33,681 nucleotides of DNA from assembly GCA_963169815.1 (NCBI GenBank), contig CAUJDC010000046.1:1-33681 (forward strand), read 5' to 3'. Made by a program: the position numbers and the translations under genes. A model generated the notes under the pieces. It did not search any database, was not told the origin of the DNA, and was given only the letters and a program-made list of their open reading frames with translations. Origin of the DNA: Patescibacteria group bacterium. GTDB lineage: Bacteria > Patescibacteriota > Gracilibacteria > UBA1369. Shown piece by piece: positions 1 to 7,363 of this stretch (the first letter of the stretch is position 1; every line of letters begins with the position of its first letter).

Positions 1-30
1 CCGTAGGAAAGAAAAAATAGCTGAATAAAT

Positions 31-62
31 AAAAAAGCCCCTGATCAATCAGGGGCTTTTTT
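31..62. terminator. Strong bidirectional intrinsic terminator
   Basis: AAAAAAGCCCCTGA-TCAA-TCAGGGGCTTTTTT: 14-bp perfect stem with a 4-nt loop and flanking A/T runs. Confidence 0.93.
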
Positions 63-114
63 GGTGAACATACCTCGCCTTGACAGCAAGGGTATGGAGG
101 TTCACGGTGTCATT

Positions 115-1023
115 TTAGCTCTTCAAAAAGTCTCCACCATCGCGATCTTCTGGGACTTTTTCTACTGCTTCCTCTTCTTGTACTTCTTCAGCTACACCAG
201 CATATTCATTACCATAAGAAGCTGTGACAGCCAGGAAATCATTGCCCCAATTGAGATAATACCAATTGTAAATCATAGCGAGAGTGGCTTGGAAGAAGCC
301 AATACTTGCCCAGATAATTGGGACAGCAGTGAAGAGCAAGATAGTTGTGCTCTTGAATAATTGGAAAATAAACAGGTTAACGGCAGTGGCAACGAGCACG
401 CCGATAACGGTCGTATAAACACCTAAAAGTGGATAACGCTGATCATTGAGTATTTCCATAATCAAGGCACTGGCTGTGGCCACCAAAACGATTTGGATTC
501 CAGCTGCATAGGCAGTGAATTCCAAACTAGTGGTTGAAGTAGTTAGATAAATCGGCGCCACGAAGAGGAAAATAACCAGATTAATAATAAAAATCTGGTA
601 AATCGCGGTGATAATGCGTGGATAGCGATAGCGTTCAGTATAAGAAAGCAAGAGTGGCGAAAGCATGCTGGAAACCAGAGAAGTAACAAAAATCATGGTT
701 ATCAAGATGACAATGAAAATTGGACTAATTTGTTCTGTTGTAGCTTCAGCTGGACTGAGTACTGGCTGGAGAATTGAGGAAGAAGCCAAGAAAATAAGTA
801 AAAGCACAATAGAGCCAAAAACACCTCCACAGAATCCCAGGAAAGTTTTAGCAAAAAGTACGAATAATGATACCTGTCTTGGCCCGTAGGCCTCAGAAGC
901 TGGCGCGTAAACCACTTGCTGCACAGGTACTACTGATGACATCACTGATTGAGTAGGCTGAACTGGAAGCTGTTCTACTGGTTGCACGGGTTGTTGATTT
1001 GGCGTTGTGTTTTGGTCTTGCAT
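115..1023 (-). CDS. Multi-pass membrane protein with Pro/Gln-rich N-terminus and acidic C-terminal tail, unknown function
   Basis: 302-aa ORF with several hydrophobic segments, N-terminal PVQPVEQLPVQPTQS low-complexity stretch and acidic C-terminal tail. Confidence 0.75.
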   Translation of the reverse strand: MQDQNTTPNQQPVQPVEQLPVQPTQSVMSSVVPVQQVVYAPASEAYGPRQVSLFVLFAKTFLGFCGGVFGSIVLLLIFLASSSILQPVLSPAEATTEQISPIFIVILITMIFVTSLVSSMLSPLLLSYTERYRYPRIITAIYQIFIINLVIFLFVAPIYLTTSTTSLEFTAYAAGIQIVLVATASALIMEILNDQRYPLLGVYTTVIGVLVATAVNLFIFQLFKSTTILLFTAVPIIWASIGFFQATLAMIYNWYYLNWGNDFLAVTASYGNEYAGVAEEVQEEEAVEKVPEDRDGGDFLKS

Positions 1024-1034
1024 GTTTATTTGCC

Positions 1035-1541
1035 TTATTTGAATCTCTTAATTTTATCATAAAAAACGATAATTAGGAAGATACTGACGGTCAGAAAGCT
1101 GTCTGCCAGATTGAAAACTGGGAATTGACCAATTTGAATGAAATCTATAACGAAACCATAATGGAAGCGATCCAGCCAATTCCCTATTGCCCCAGCCAAA
1201 AATAGACTATAAAGCAAAGCTACTCTCCAACGTTGTAAATTAAGGTTTTTAGCCAGAAAAATAGCTAGAGCCAGAATGAAAATTGGAATTATGGCTAGTA
1301 AAAACCATTGAGGTAGAGCAATGCTAAAGGCTATTCCAGTGTTTTTCTCTAGTTTTAAGCGAAAGAAATCGCCGATTATGGACTGATCAATAACAGCCGA
1401 GTAGAGGGCCAATTTGACGAATTGGTCTAAAAGCAATAATGGTAAAGTGAAGAGAAAAACTCGAATTGCCCAATGGGCGGTTTTGGAAAATGGCATAGCA
1501 TCGCTAAAAATGTGTCTAGAAGATAACAAAAATTTAGGCAA
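1035..1541 (-). CDS. lspA: Lipoprotein signal peptidase (signal peptidase II); true start may be an internal Met
   Basis: Motifs KNTGIAFS, GNWLDRFHYGFVIDFI and FNLADSFLTVS carry the two catalytic Asp contexts of the LspA family. Confidence 0.92.
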   Translation of the reverse strand: MPKFLLSSRHIFSDAMPFSKTAHWAIRVFLFTLPLLLLDQFVKLALYSAVIDQSIIGDFFRLKLEKNTGIAFSIALPQWFLLAIIPIFILALAIFLAKNLNLQRWRVALLYSLFLAGAIGNWLDRFHYGFVIDFIQIGQFPVFNLADSFLTVSIFLIIVFYDKIKRFK

Positions 1542-1615
1542 TTATTCAAGCTGAGTTAATTGCTTTTGAAAGGTTGGTTTGTTAGTATTTCGGGGCTGTA
1601 GACTTAAGTTTTTAG

Positions 1616-2851
1616 ATGAAGAAGTGGTTTTCCAAAAAAAGAGCTCAACCTGAACGAAAAAGTGGTAAAAAAGTCGATGGTATTTTGCTGATTATAGTGA
1701 TTGTTTTGATGATTTTTGGGTTGGTGATGATTACCAGTATTGGTGTGCCAAAATCAATTCAACTTTCTGCGCCGGATGTACTTTATCCTAACTGTGAAGA
1801 CCAGGGCGTAGATTGTTACCTACTCTTCCGTAATCACCTGATTCGCTTGGCGATTGGCTTTGTGATGATGGTGGCAATGGCTAAAATTAGTTATAAATTC
1901 TGGAAAAAAACTGCTCCTTTCTGGTTTATGGCCACTTTGATAGTATTGTTTATAGTACTTTTTTTAGGCTCAAAATACACAACCTTTGCCAGATCTTGGT
2001 TAATTCTTTTCAATACTTCTATTCAGCCAACAGAGTTTGCCAAGCTGTTTTTAGTGTTCTATTTAGCAAGTTGGTTGGAAAAAAAGAAGGAAACGATCAC
2101 TTCTTTACAGAATGGCTTTCTACCTTTCTGCGTGATTGTGGGGGCTTTGGCTTTACCAGTTGTATTACAGCCGGATTTGGGAGGAACATTGGTGATCGCT
2201 ATGATTGCCACTTCGATGTATTTCGTAGCGGGTGCCAGAGTGAGACATTTGGCCTTAGGCCTCTTGATCGTGACATTAGCGGGTTTTGTCTTGGTATCGA
2301 ATTTATCTCACTTGAAACAGCGTTTTTCGGCCTTCTTAACTAGTGAAGTGTCCTGTAAAGAAGATTATTGCTGGCAAACTGAACAATCAAAAATCGCTAT
2401 TGGTAGTGGTGGATTCTGGGGTAAAGGTCTGACGCAGGGCGTACAAAAATCTTATTGGTTACCTCAGGCTACGGATGACTTTATCTTTGCCGCATCTGCT
2501 GAAGAGCTTGGTTTCATTCGTATCAGCTTGCTAGTAATTGCTTACGCTGTGATTGCCTGGAGAGGCATGGTGATTGCCCGTGGCGCAGAAAATAAATTTG
2601 TACAATATACAACGATAGGACTGACTTCCTGGATTGTTTTTCAGGCTTTTATTAATATTTCTGTAAATATTGCACTGATGCCGGTAACGGGTATTACCCT
2701 GCCGTTTATCAGCTATGGTGGCTCATCAATGCTTTCAGTATTGGTGGCAACCGGAGTTTTATTACAGTTATCTAAACATTCAGATTATGAAAATAGTAGT
2801 AGCAGGAGGGGGAACAGCAGGCCATATTATTCCCAACTTAGCTCTTCTTAA
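1616..2851 (+). CDS. ftsW: SEDS-family peptidoglycan polymerase FtsW/RodA
   Basis: Multi-pass protein with QPDLGGTLVIA, FIFAASAEELGF and ITLPFISYGGSSML signatures; directly upstream of murG. Confidence 0.92.
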   Translation: MKKWFSKKRAQPERKSGKKVDGILLIIVIVLMIFGLVMITSIGVPKSIQLSAPDVLYPNCEDQGVDCYLLFRNHLIRLAIGFVMMVAMAKISYKFWKKTAPFWFMATLIVLFIVLFLGSKYTTFARSWLILFNTSIQPTEFAKLFLVFYLASWLEKKKETITSLQNGFLPFCVIVGALALPVVLQPDLGGTLVIAMIATSMYFVAGARVRHLALGLLIVTLAGFVLVSNLSHLKQRFSAFLTSEVSCKEDYCWQTEQSKIAIGSGGFWGKGLTQGVQKSYWLPQATDDFIFAASAEELGFIRISLLVIAYAVIAWRGMVIARGAENKFVQYTTIGLTSWIVFQAFINISVNIALMPVTGITLPFISYGGSSMLSVLVATGVLLQLSKHSDYENSSSRRGNSRPYYSQLSSS

Positions 2852-3884
2852 AAAACTGGAGGAGAAAGTAAACAATTTAGACGTTCTCTATATTGGTTCC
2901 TGGAAAGGCATGGAAGCTGACCTGGTAACTGAAGCAGGCTACGATTTTAAAGGAATTAGTTGCGGTAAACTCCGCAGATATTTTAGTTGGGAAAATTTTC
3001 TGGATATATTTAGGACACTTTGGGGGATTTTACAGAGCATTGGAATTATCTGGAAATTCAAACCTGAAATAGTTTTTTGTAAAGGCGGATATGTAAGTAC
3101 ACCTGTAGCAATTGCAGCATGGTTATGTAGAAAACCTCTAATCATCCACGAATCAGATTTGGAGATGGGATTGGCTAACAGAATTGCTTCAAAATTTGCC
3201 AAATATGTTTGTGTATCTTTTCCTGAAACTATTGAGAATTGGAAAAAAAGCAAACCCGCTCTAGCTGCCAAAATGTTTTTGAGTGGCAGCCCAGTGCGTG
3301 CTGAACTACGTCAAGGAATAGCTGAAAAAGGCTGGGATTTTACAGGATTTAAACCTGGCAAAAAAGTGATTTTAATCATGGGAGGTAGCCAGGGAGCGCA
3401 ATTTATTAATGAACTGATTTGGTTCAATGAATCAAAACTATTAGAGAAATACCAATTGGTTCATGTTTGTGGCAAAGGAAAAATTACTTCTGACATCAAA
3501 CATCAAGATGGATATTTTAGTTGTGAATATATTGGAGAAGAATTGAAAGATGTTTATGCAATTACTGATTTAATCATCGGTAGAGCAGGGGCTAATTCTC
3601 TGGCTGAAATTGCTTATTTATCCAAGCCAGCTATTTTGATTCCGTTGGTTGTGGGAAGCCGTGGTGATCAGGTTAGTAACGCTGAATCTTTTGCCAAGAA
3701 TCATCCGGTAATTATTTTGAATGAAAAAGAAATTGATTATCATCAATTGGACTTGTTAGCCAGGATTGAACAACTCTTGAAATTACCAATTAAGTCGAAT
3801 GACTCGGCGAACGATGATGCTTCTGCTAAAATAGTGGAGTTAATCTTAAAAACTACTCAGTCATATGGCCAGACCAAAGCTTAA
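2787..3884 (+). CDS. murG: UDP-N-acetylglucosamine--N-acetylmuramyl-(pentapeptide) pyrophosphoryl-undecaprenol N-acetylglucosamine transferase
   Basis: MKIVVAGGGTAGHIIPNLAL N-terminus, GGSQGAQFIN and GRAGANSLAEIAYLSKPAILIPL. The track ORF begins at 2715, but the family N-terminus starts at ATG 2787. Confidence 0.94.
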   Translation: MKIVVAGGGTAGHIIPNLALLKKLEEKVNNLDVLYIGSWKGMEADLVTEAGYDFKGISCGKLRRYFSWENFLDIFRTLWGILQSIGIIWKFKPEIVFCKGGYVSTPVAIAAWLCRKPLIIHESDLEMGLANRIASKFAKYVCVSFPETIENWKKSKPALAAKMFLSGSPVRAELRQGIAEKGWDFTGFKPGKKVILIMGGSQGAQFINELIWFNESKLLEKYQLVHVCGKGKITSDIKHQDGYFSCEYIGEELKDVYAITDLIIGRAGANSLAEIAYLSKPAILIPLVVGSRGDQVSNAESFAKNHPVIILNEKEIDYHQLDLLARIEQLLKLPIKSNDSANDDASAKIVELILKTTQSYGQTKA

Positions 3885-5061
3885 AATTGGCGTGAATGGA
3901 AGATTTTTTACCAATAAAAACACTGGTATTGGTCGCTACTGTTTGAATATTTTTCCAGAAATTGCCCGCCAATTTCCAGAATTGGAATTGGTGATTGCCA
4001 TACCTGAAAAGCTGGATAGTGAGTTGGATAAGCATTTGCGCTATCAAAATAATTTGCAGTTTATCTTGGTCAAGGAAAATCGATTTTTAAGACGTTTTCA
4101 GCCAGGATTGTCCAAATATATTTGGGAAAGAATTCAGCTTTGCCGATTTTTCAAAGAAGAAATGGTCGACATTGTGCATAGTCCCTATCCTGATTTATGT
4201 GCTGGTACTGAGCATATGCCAAAGGTAGTCACGGTGCATGACATTATACCTTGGAGCGACGATAAATATGCCAAGCGTACCATGCTCAGCCATCTCTATA
4301 ACATGGCTACTTTGAATGCATCCAGGAAGGCTGATTTTGTGATTACTGTTTCAGATTTTTCTAAAAAAGAAACTTTAGGTCTGGGCGGTTTCGACAAAGA
4401 AAAAATGGCTACGATCCATAACGCTAGCGAATTTAACGAAACTCCAGTTTTCCCTGATGATGAAGTGAAAAGCATTTTAACTAGATTTGGTTTGACCATG
4501 TCTGATCGATTTCTCTTCTATATGGGAGGTTATGATGTCAGAAAGAATGTGCAGAGACTGGTTGATATTTTTGAAAAGATTAATGAATTAAAACCAGATT
4601 TAAAGTTGGTATTAGGAGGAAATAAGGTTTTAAAAAACTCGCTTTATCAGAATTTGGAAATCAAAACAAAAATTCGCGACAAGATTATTTACACTGGGTT
4701 CCTAAGTAATCATGATTTGATTGTGCTTTATAGACAGGCAAAGGCTTTTTGGTCTGCCACAGTTAGCGAAGGCTTTAATTTGCCTCTATTGGAAGCCCTT
4801 ACTCTGGGCTCAGTAGCTATCGTCAGTGACTTGGCTGTGCATCGAGAGGTGGCTGGTGACTTGCCATTTTATTTTGACTTGGCAGAAAATGATAGCCGTA
4901 TCGCCAGAGAAATTGCCACTTTGCTGGATAAAGAAGATGAGTATAATAAATATAAGCAAACAACTCGGCAGGCCAAAGAAGAGTTGCAGCAAAGATTTTC
5001 TTGGTCAGACTCAGCTCAGAAGATAGCCGAAATTTATTTAAAATTAAAAAAATGGAATTAA
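3865..5061 (+). CDS. Glycosyltransferase family 4 (GT-B)
   Basis: NGRFFTNKNTGIGRYC, VTVHDIIPW, FLFYMGGYDVRKNVQRLVDIF, FWSATVSEGFNLPLLEALTLGSVAIVSD. Confidence 0.9.
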   Translation: MARPKLKIGVNGRFFTNKNTGIGRYCLNIFPEIARQFPELELVIAIPEKLDSELDKHLRYQNNLQFILVKENRFLRRFQPGLSKYIWERIQLCRFFKEEMVDIVHSPYPDLCAGTEHMPKVVTVHDIIPWSDDKYAKRTMLSHLYNMATLNASRKADFVITVSDFSKKETLGLGGFDKEKMATIHNASEFNETPVFPDDEVKSILTRFGLTMSDRFLFYMGGYDVRKNVQRLVDIFEKINELKPDLKLVLGGNKVLKNSLYQNLEIKTKIRDKIIYTGFLSNHDLIVLYRQAKAFWSATVSEGFNLPLLEALTLGSVAIVSDLAVHREVAGDLPFYFDLAENDSRIAREIATLLDKEDEYNKYKQTTRQAKEELQQRFSWSDSAQKIAEIYLKLKKWN

Positions 5062-5567
5062 CTCCCCTCTCCAATTTATTTATCGCTCTAATAGTTCTGC
5101 TAGCCATGCTTGCTGTCTATGTAACTTATTTGATTAGGGCGCGCCGTGATGACGCCGAAAAGGGGGCTTACTTCCTTTATTTTGAAATGATTAGAAGAGC
5201 TGATTTGATACCACATTTCATTGAATTGGCTAAAGCAGAAAATTTGTCTGTGGATTTTACAGAACTGATTGAAAGTCGCTCCCAAACAATGAATCTTGAG
5301 CAGTTTGATGAAAATAAAAAATCAGCTGAGGAAAAACTCTGGAAAAATTTTGATGAAATACTTGCTCAGATCAAGACTGCTATTAGTAAGAATGGTCAGA
5401 TTCAGGTGGCTGCCTTGGAGAAAGATTGGCGCGAAGCAACCAGTCGTGTGAACAATATGACTGCACAATATAACAGGCTTGTTGGGAAGTATAACAAACT
5501 GGCAAACAATACTATTTTGAAACCATTATCCTTAATGGTCAAGGCCCATAAAATACCCACTTTTTAG
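5052..5567 (+). CDS. LemA-like membrane-anchored protein (divergent)
   Basis: Single N-terminal TM, RRADLIPHFIELAKAE resembling LemA RRYDLIPNLVETVKG, and a C-terminal TAQYNRLVGKYNKLANNTILKPLSLMVKAHKIPTF resembling the LemA YN...FPxxxxA..F tail. Start placed at the internal Met directly preceding the TM (5052). Confidence 0.6.
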   Translation: MELTPLSNLFIALIVLLAMLAVYVTYLIRARRDDAEKGAYFLYFEMIRRADLIPHFIELAKAENLSVDFTELIESRSQTMNLEQFDENKKSAEEKLWKNFDEILAQIKTAISKNGQIQVAALEKDWREATSRVNNMTAQYNRLVGKYNKLANNTILKPLSLMVKAHKIPTF

Positions 5568-5605
5568 CTAGAGAAAGCTATTATTTTGATTTTAACACTT
5601 AAGTA

Positions 5606-5634
5606 TTGACGGTGAGCAATTACTCACCTATACT
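5606..5634 (+). promoter_or_regulatory. lexA promoter with palindromic operator in the spacer
   Basis: TTGACG (5606-5611), 17-nt spacer (5612-5628), TATACT (5629-5634); palindrome GGTGAG-CAATTA-CTCACC at 5611-5628. Confidence 0.8.
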
Positions 5635-5665
5635 TGGGCTACAAATTGAAAATAAAAACTTTCAA

Positions 5666-6286
5666 ATGGAACAAATTCTCACCGAAAAACAGGAAGCACT
5701 TCTCAACTTCATTGAACTATATCAAATGGAGCATGGTGGTTCACCAACTCTTAGAGAAATGCGCGAATATTTTGGAGTGAGCTCAGACAATAGCATCTTA
5801 AAACTTTTGAAAGCTCTCGAAGAAAAAGGATGCATTATCAAAGATGAAAAGCATCGTGGTATCAAACTCCTCTCTAATATTAAAGAACGCTTGGAAAAAG
5901 GTGATATGAAACTTCCTTTACTCGGCTCTATCCCCGCGGGCAACCCAGTAGCAAGTGAGGAACATATTGATCAATGGTTATCAGTAGGGGCAGACTTCGT
6001 ACTTGGTGGCAAACAGTCATTTATGCTCAAGGTTACAGGCAATAGTATGATTAATGCTGGTATACATGAAGGAGATATCGTAATTATTTGTAGCGAATTA
6101 AGTCCAAGAATCGGCGACACAGTGGCTGCTCTGGTAGATGGGCAAAGTACAATTAAAACATACACAATGCGTAATGGTCAGGTGGTGTTAAAAGCCGAAA
6201 ACCCTGAGTATGATGACATTTACCCAGAAAATGAATTATGTATACAGGGAGTGGTAACAGGTTTATTCCGATACTACAAACGCTAA
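5666..6286 (+). CDS. lexA: LexA repressor (SOS regulator, S24 autoprotease)
   Basis: N-terminal winged helix (LTEKQEALLNFI...GGSPTLREMREYFGVSS), Ala-Gly cleavage context SIPAGNPVA, catalytic Ser in GNSM and Lys in STIKTY. The track start at 5606 lies inside the promoter; ATG 5666 fits the family N-terminus. Confidence 0.93.
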   Translation: MEQILTEKQEALLNFIELYQMEHGGSPTLREMREYFGVSSDNSILKLLKALEEKGCIIKDEKHRGIKLLSNIKERLEKGDMKLPLLGSIPAGNPVASEEHIDQWLSVGADFVLGGKQSFMLKVTGNSMINAGIHEGDIVIICSELSPRIGDTVAALVDGQSTIKTYTMRNGQVVLKAENPEYDDIYPENELCIQGVVTGLFRYYKR

Positions 6287-6365
6287 GAGAATCTCACAAT
6301 CTTTAAAATTCCTTTTCGATAGGCTTATTAAATGTGCTTAAAATTAAAAACTAATCAATAAATCT

Positions 6366-6518
6366 ATGTTCAAAATCATCATCAAAAAAGTCCCTGCTGC
6401 TCGTCTCTTCGACCCAATGCCAATCCCTAAGAAGACTCGTGGAATGGCCATCACTAGAGGCAACTTACAAAGATTCGCCAAACATCCGTTCCAGCGTACA
6501 GTCACTCGCATTAACTGA
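6366..6518 (+). CDS. Small basic protein, 50 aa (below the track length cutoff)
   Basis: ATG 6366 to TGA 6518: MFKIIIKKVPAARLFDPMPIPKKTRGMAITRGNLQRFAKHPFQRTVTRIN. No family recognised. Confidence 0.45.
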   Translation: MFKIIIKKVPAARLFDPMPIPKKTRGMAITRGNLQRFAKHPFQRTVTRIN

Positions 6519-6545
6519 ATATACAAAGCTTAACCCCCTACCTAC

Positions 6546-6749
6546 ATGACTACAACACAATTCACAAAATTCATTTCAGCATTAAATGCTCAAGACCGCA
6601 GAAATGTAATTATGAGAGTACAAAGCACTAATATAAGAAGCGCATTGGCTAAATCACGCGCAATCATGGAAAAAGTAGAGAGAGAAATGCGCATTCAAAA
6701 GCTAGAAATTGCTTTAAAAAATCTTAATTTAAATAGATCTTGGATTTAA
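6546..6749 (+). CDS. Small basic helical protein, 67 aa, unknown
   Basis: ATG ORF between lexA and the NUDIX gene; predicted mostly helical and Arg/Lys-rich. Confidence 0.5.
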   Translation: MTTTQFTKFISALNAQDRRNVIMRVQSTNIRSALAKSRAIMEKVEREMRIQKLEIALKNLNLNRSWI

Positions 6750-6768
6750 GAATAATCAAACAATTAAA

Positions 6769-7218
6769 ATGCCAAAAGACGATAAATATAAATTAGTTCC
6801 TGCTTCATACATAATACTGAGAAATGGTAAGCAGGTTCTGCTACTGAAAAGAGTTAATACAGGTTATGAGGACGGTAAATATAGTATGATTGCTGGTCAT
6901 GTAGAGGATGGTGAAACTTTTACGGACACTGCGATCAGGGAAGGTTTGGAGGAAGCAGGAATTAGGATTTACCCAGAAGACCTGAAAGTAGCTCATATCA
7001 TGCAAAGAAGGTCAGGACCAGGTGCTTTAGAACAACGTATTGATGTTTTTTTCATCGCCGATAGCTGGGTAGGTAAAATCGTCAATAATGAGCCGCACAA
7101 GTGTGATGAATTGCAGTGGTTTGATTCAGATAATTTACCAACAAATATCATCCCTCACGTTAAGCACGTGTTGAAATGTGTAGAGAAAGGGATAAGTTAT
7201 AGTGAATTTGGATGGTAG
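6769..7218 (+). CDS. NUDIX hydrolase
   Basis: Nudix box GHVEDGETFTDTAIREGLEEAGI. Confidence 0.9.
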   Translation: MPKDDKYKLVPASYIILRNGKQVLLLKRVNTGYEDGKYSMIAGHVEDGETFTDTAIREGLEEAGIRIYPEDLKVAHIMQRRSGPGALEQRIDVFFIADSWVGKIVNNEPHKCDELQWFDSDNLPTNIIPHVKHVLKCVEKGISYSEFGW

Positions 7219-7236
7219 TTTGTTTTTGTTTCAAAG

Positions 7237-7265
7237 AGCTCTCTAAGGCCATTGGAGAGCTTTTT
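7237..7265 (+). terminator. Intrinsic terminator after NUDIX gene
   Basis: AGCTCTC ... GAGAGCT 7-bp stem followed by TTTT. Confidence 0.75.
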
Positions 7266-7363
7266 GAATGTGCGCTATTAAGGAACTCAAAAGCTGGGTC
7301 AGGCAATAGGTTTTTTGGGCGGGTTTGCTATGATGCGCTTAAGCTAGATTTTAATTTTTTTTA

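Noticed and set aside
61-360. 99-aa plus-strand ORF antisense to the first membrane-protein gene
   Set aside because: Begins in the terminator T-run and lies fully antisense to a better-supported gene; no motif.
2715-2786. Longer murG start given in the track
   Set aside because: Extra 24 residues precede the conserved MKIVVAGGGTAGH start and would sit deeper inside ftsW.
5606-5665. N-terminal extension of lexA ORF from the track
   Set aside because: Its start codon is part of the -35 box and the extension is absent from the LexA family N-terminus; ATG 5666 preferred.
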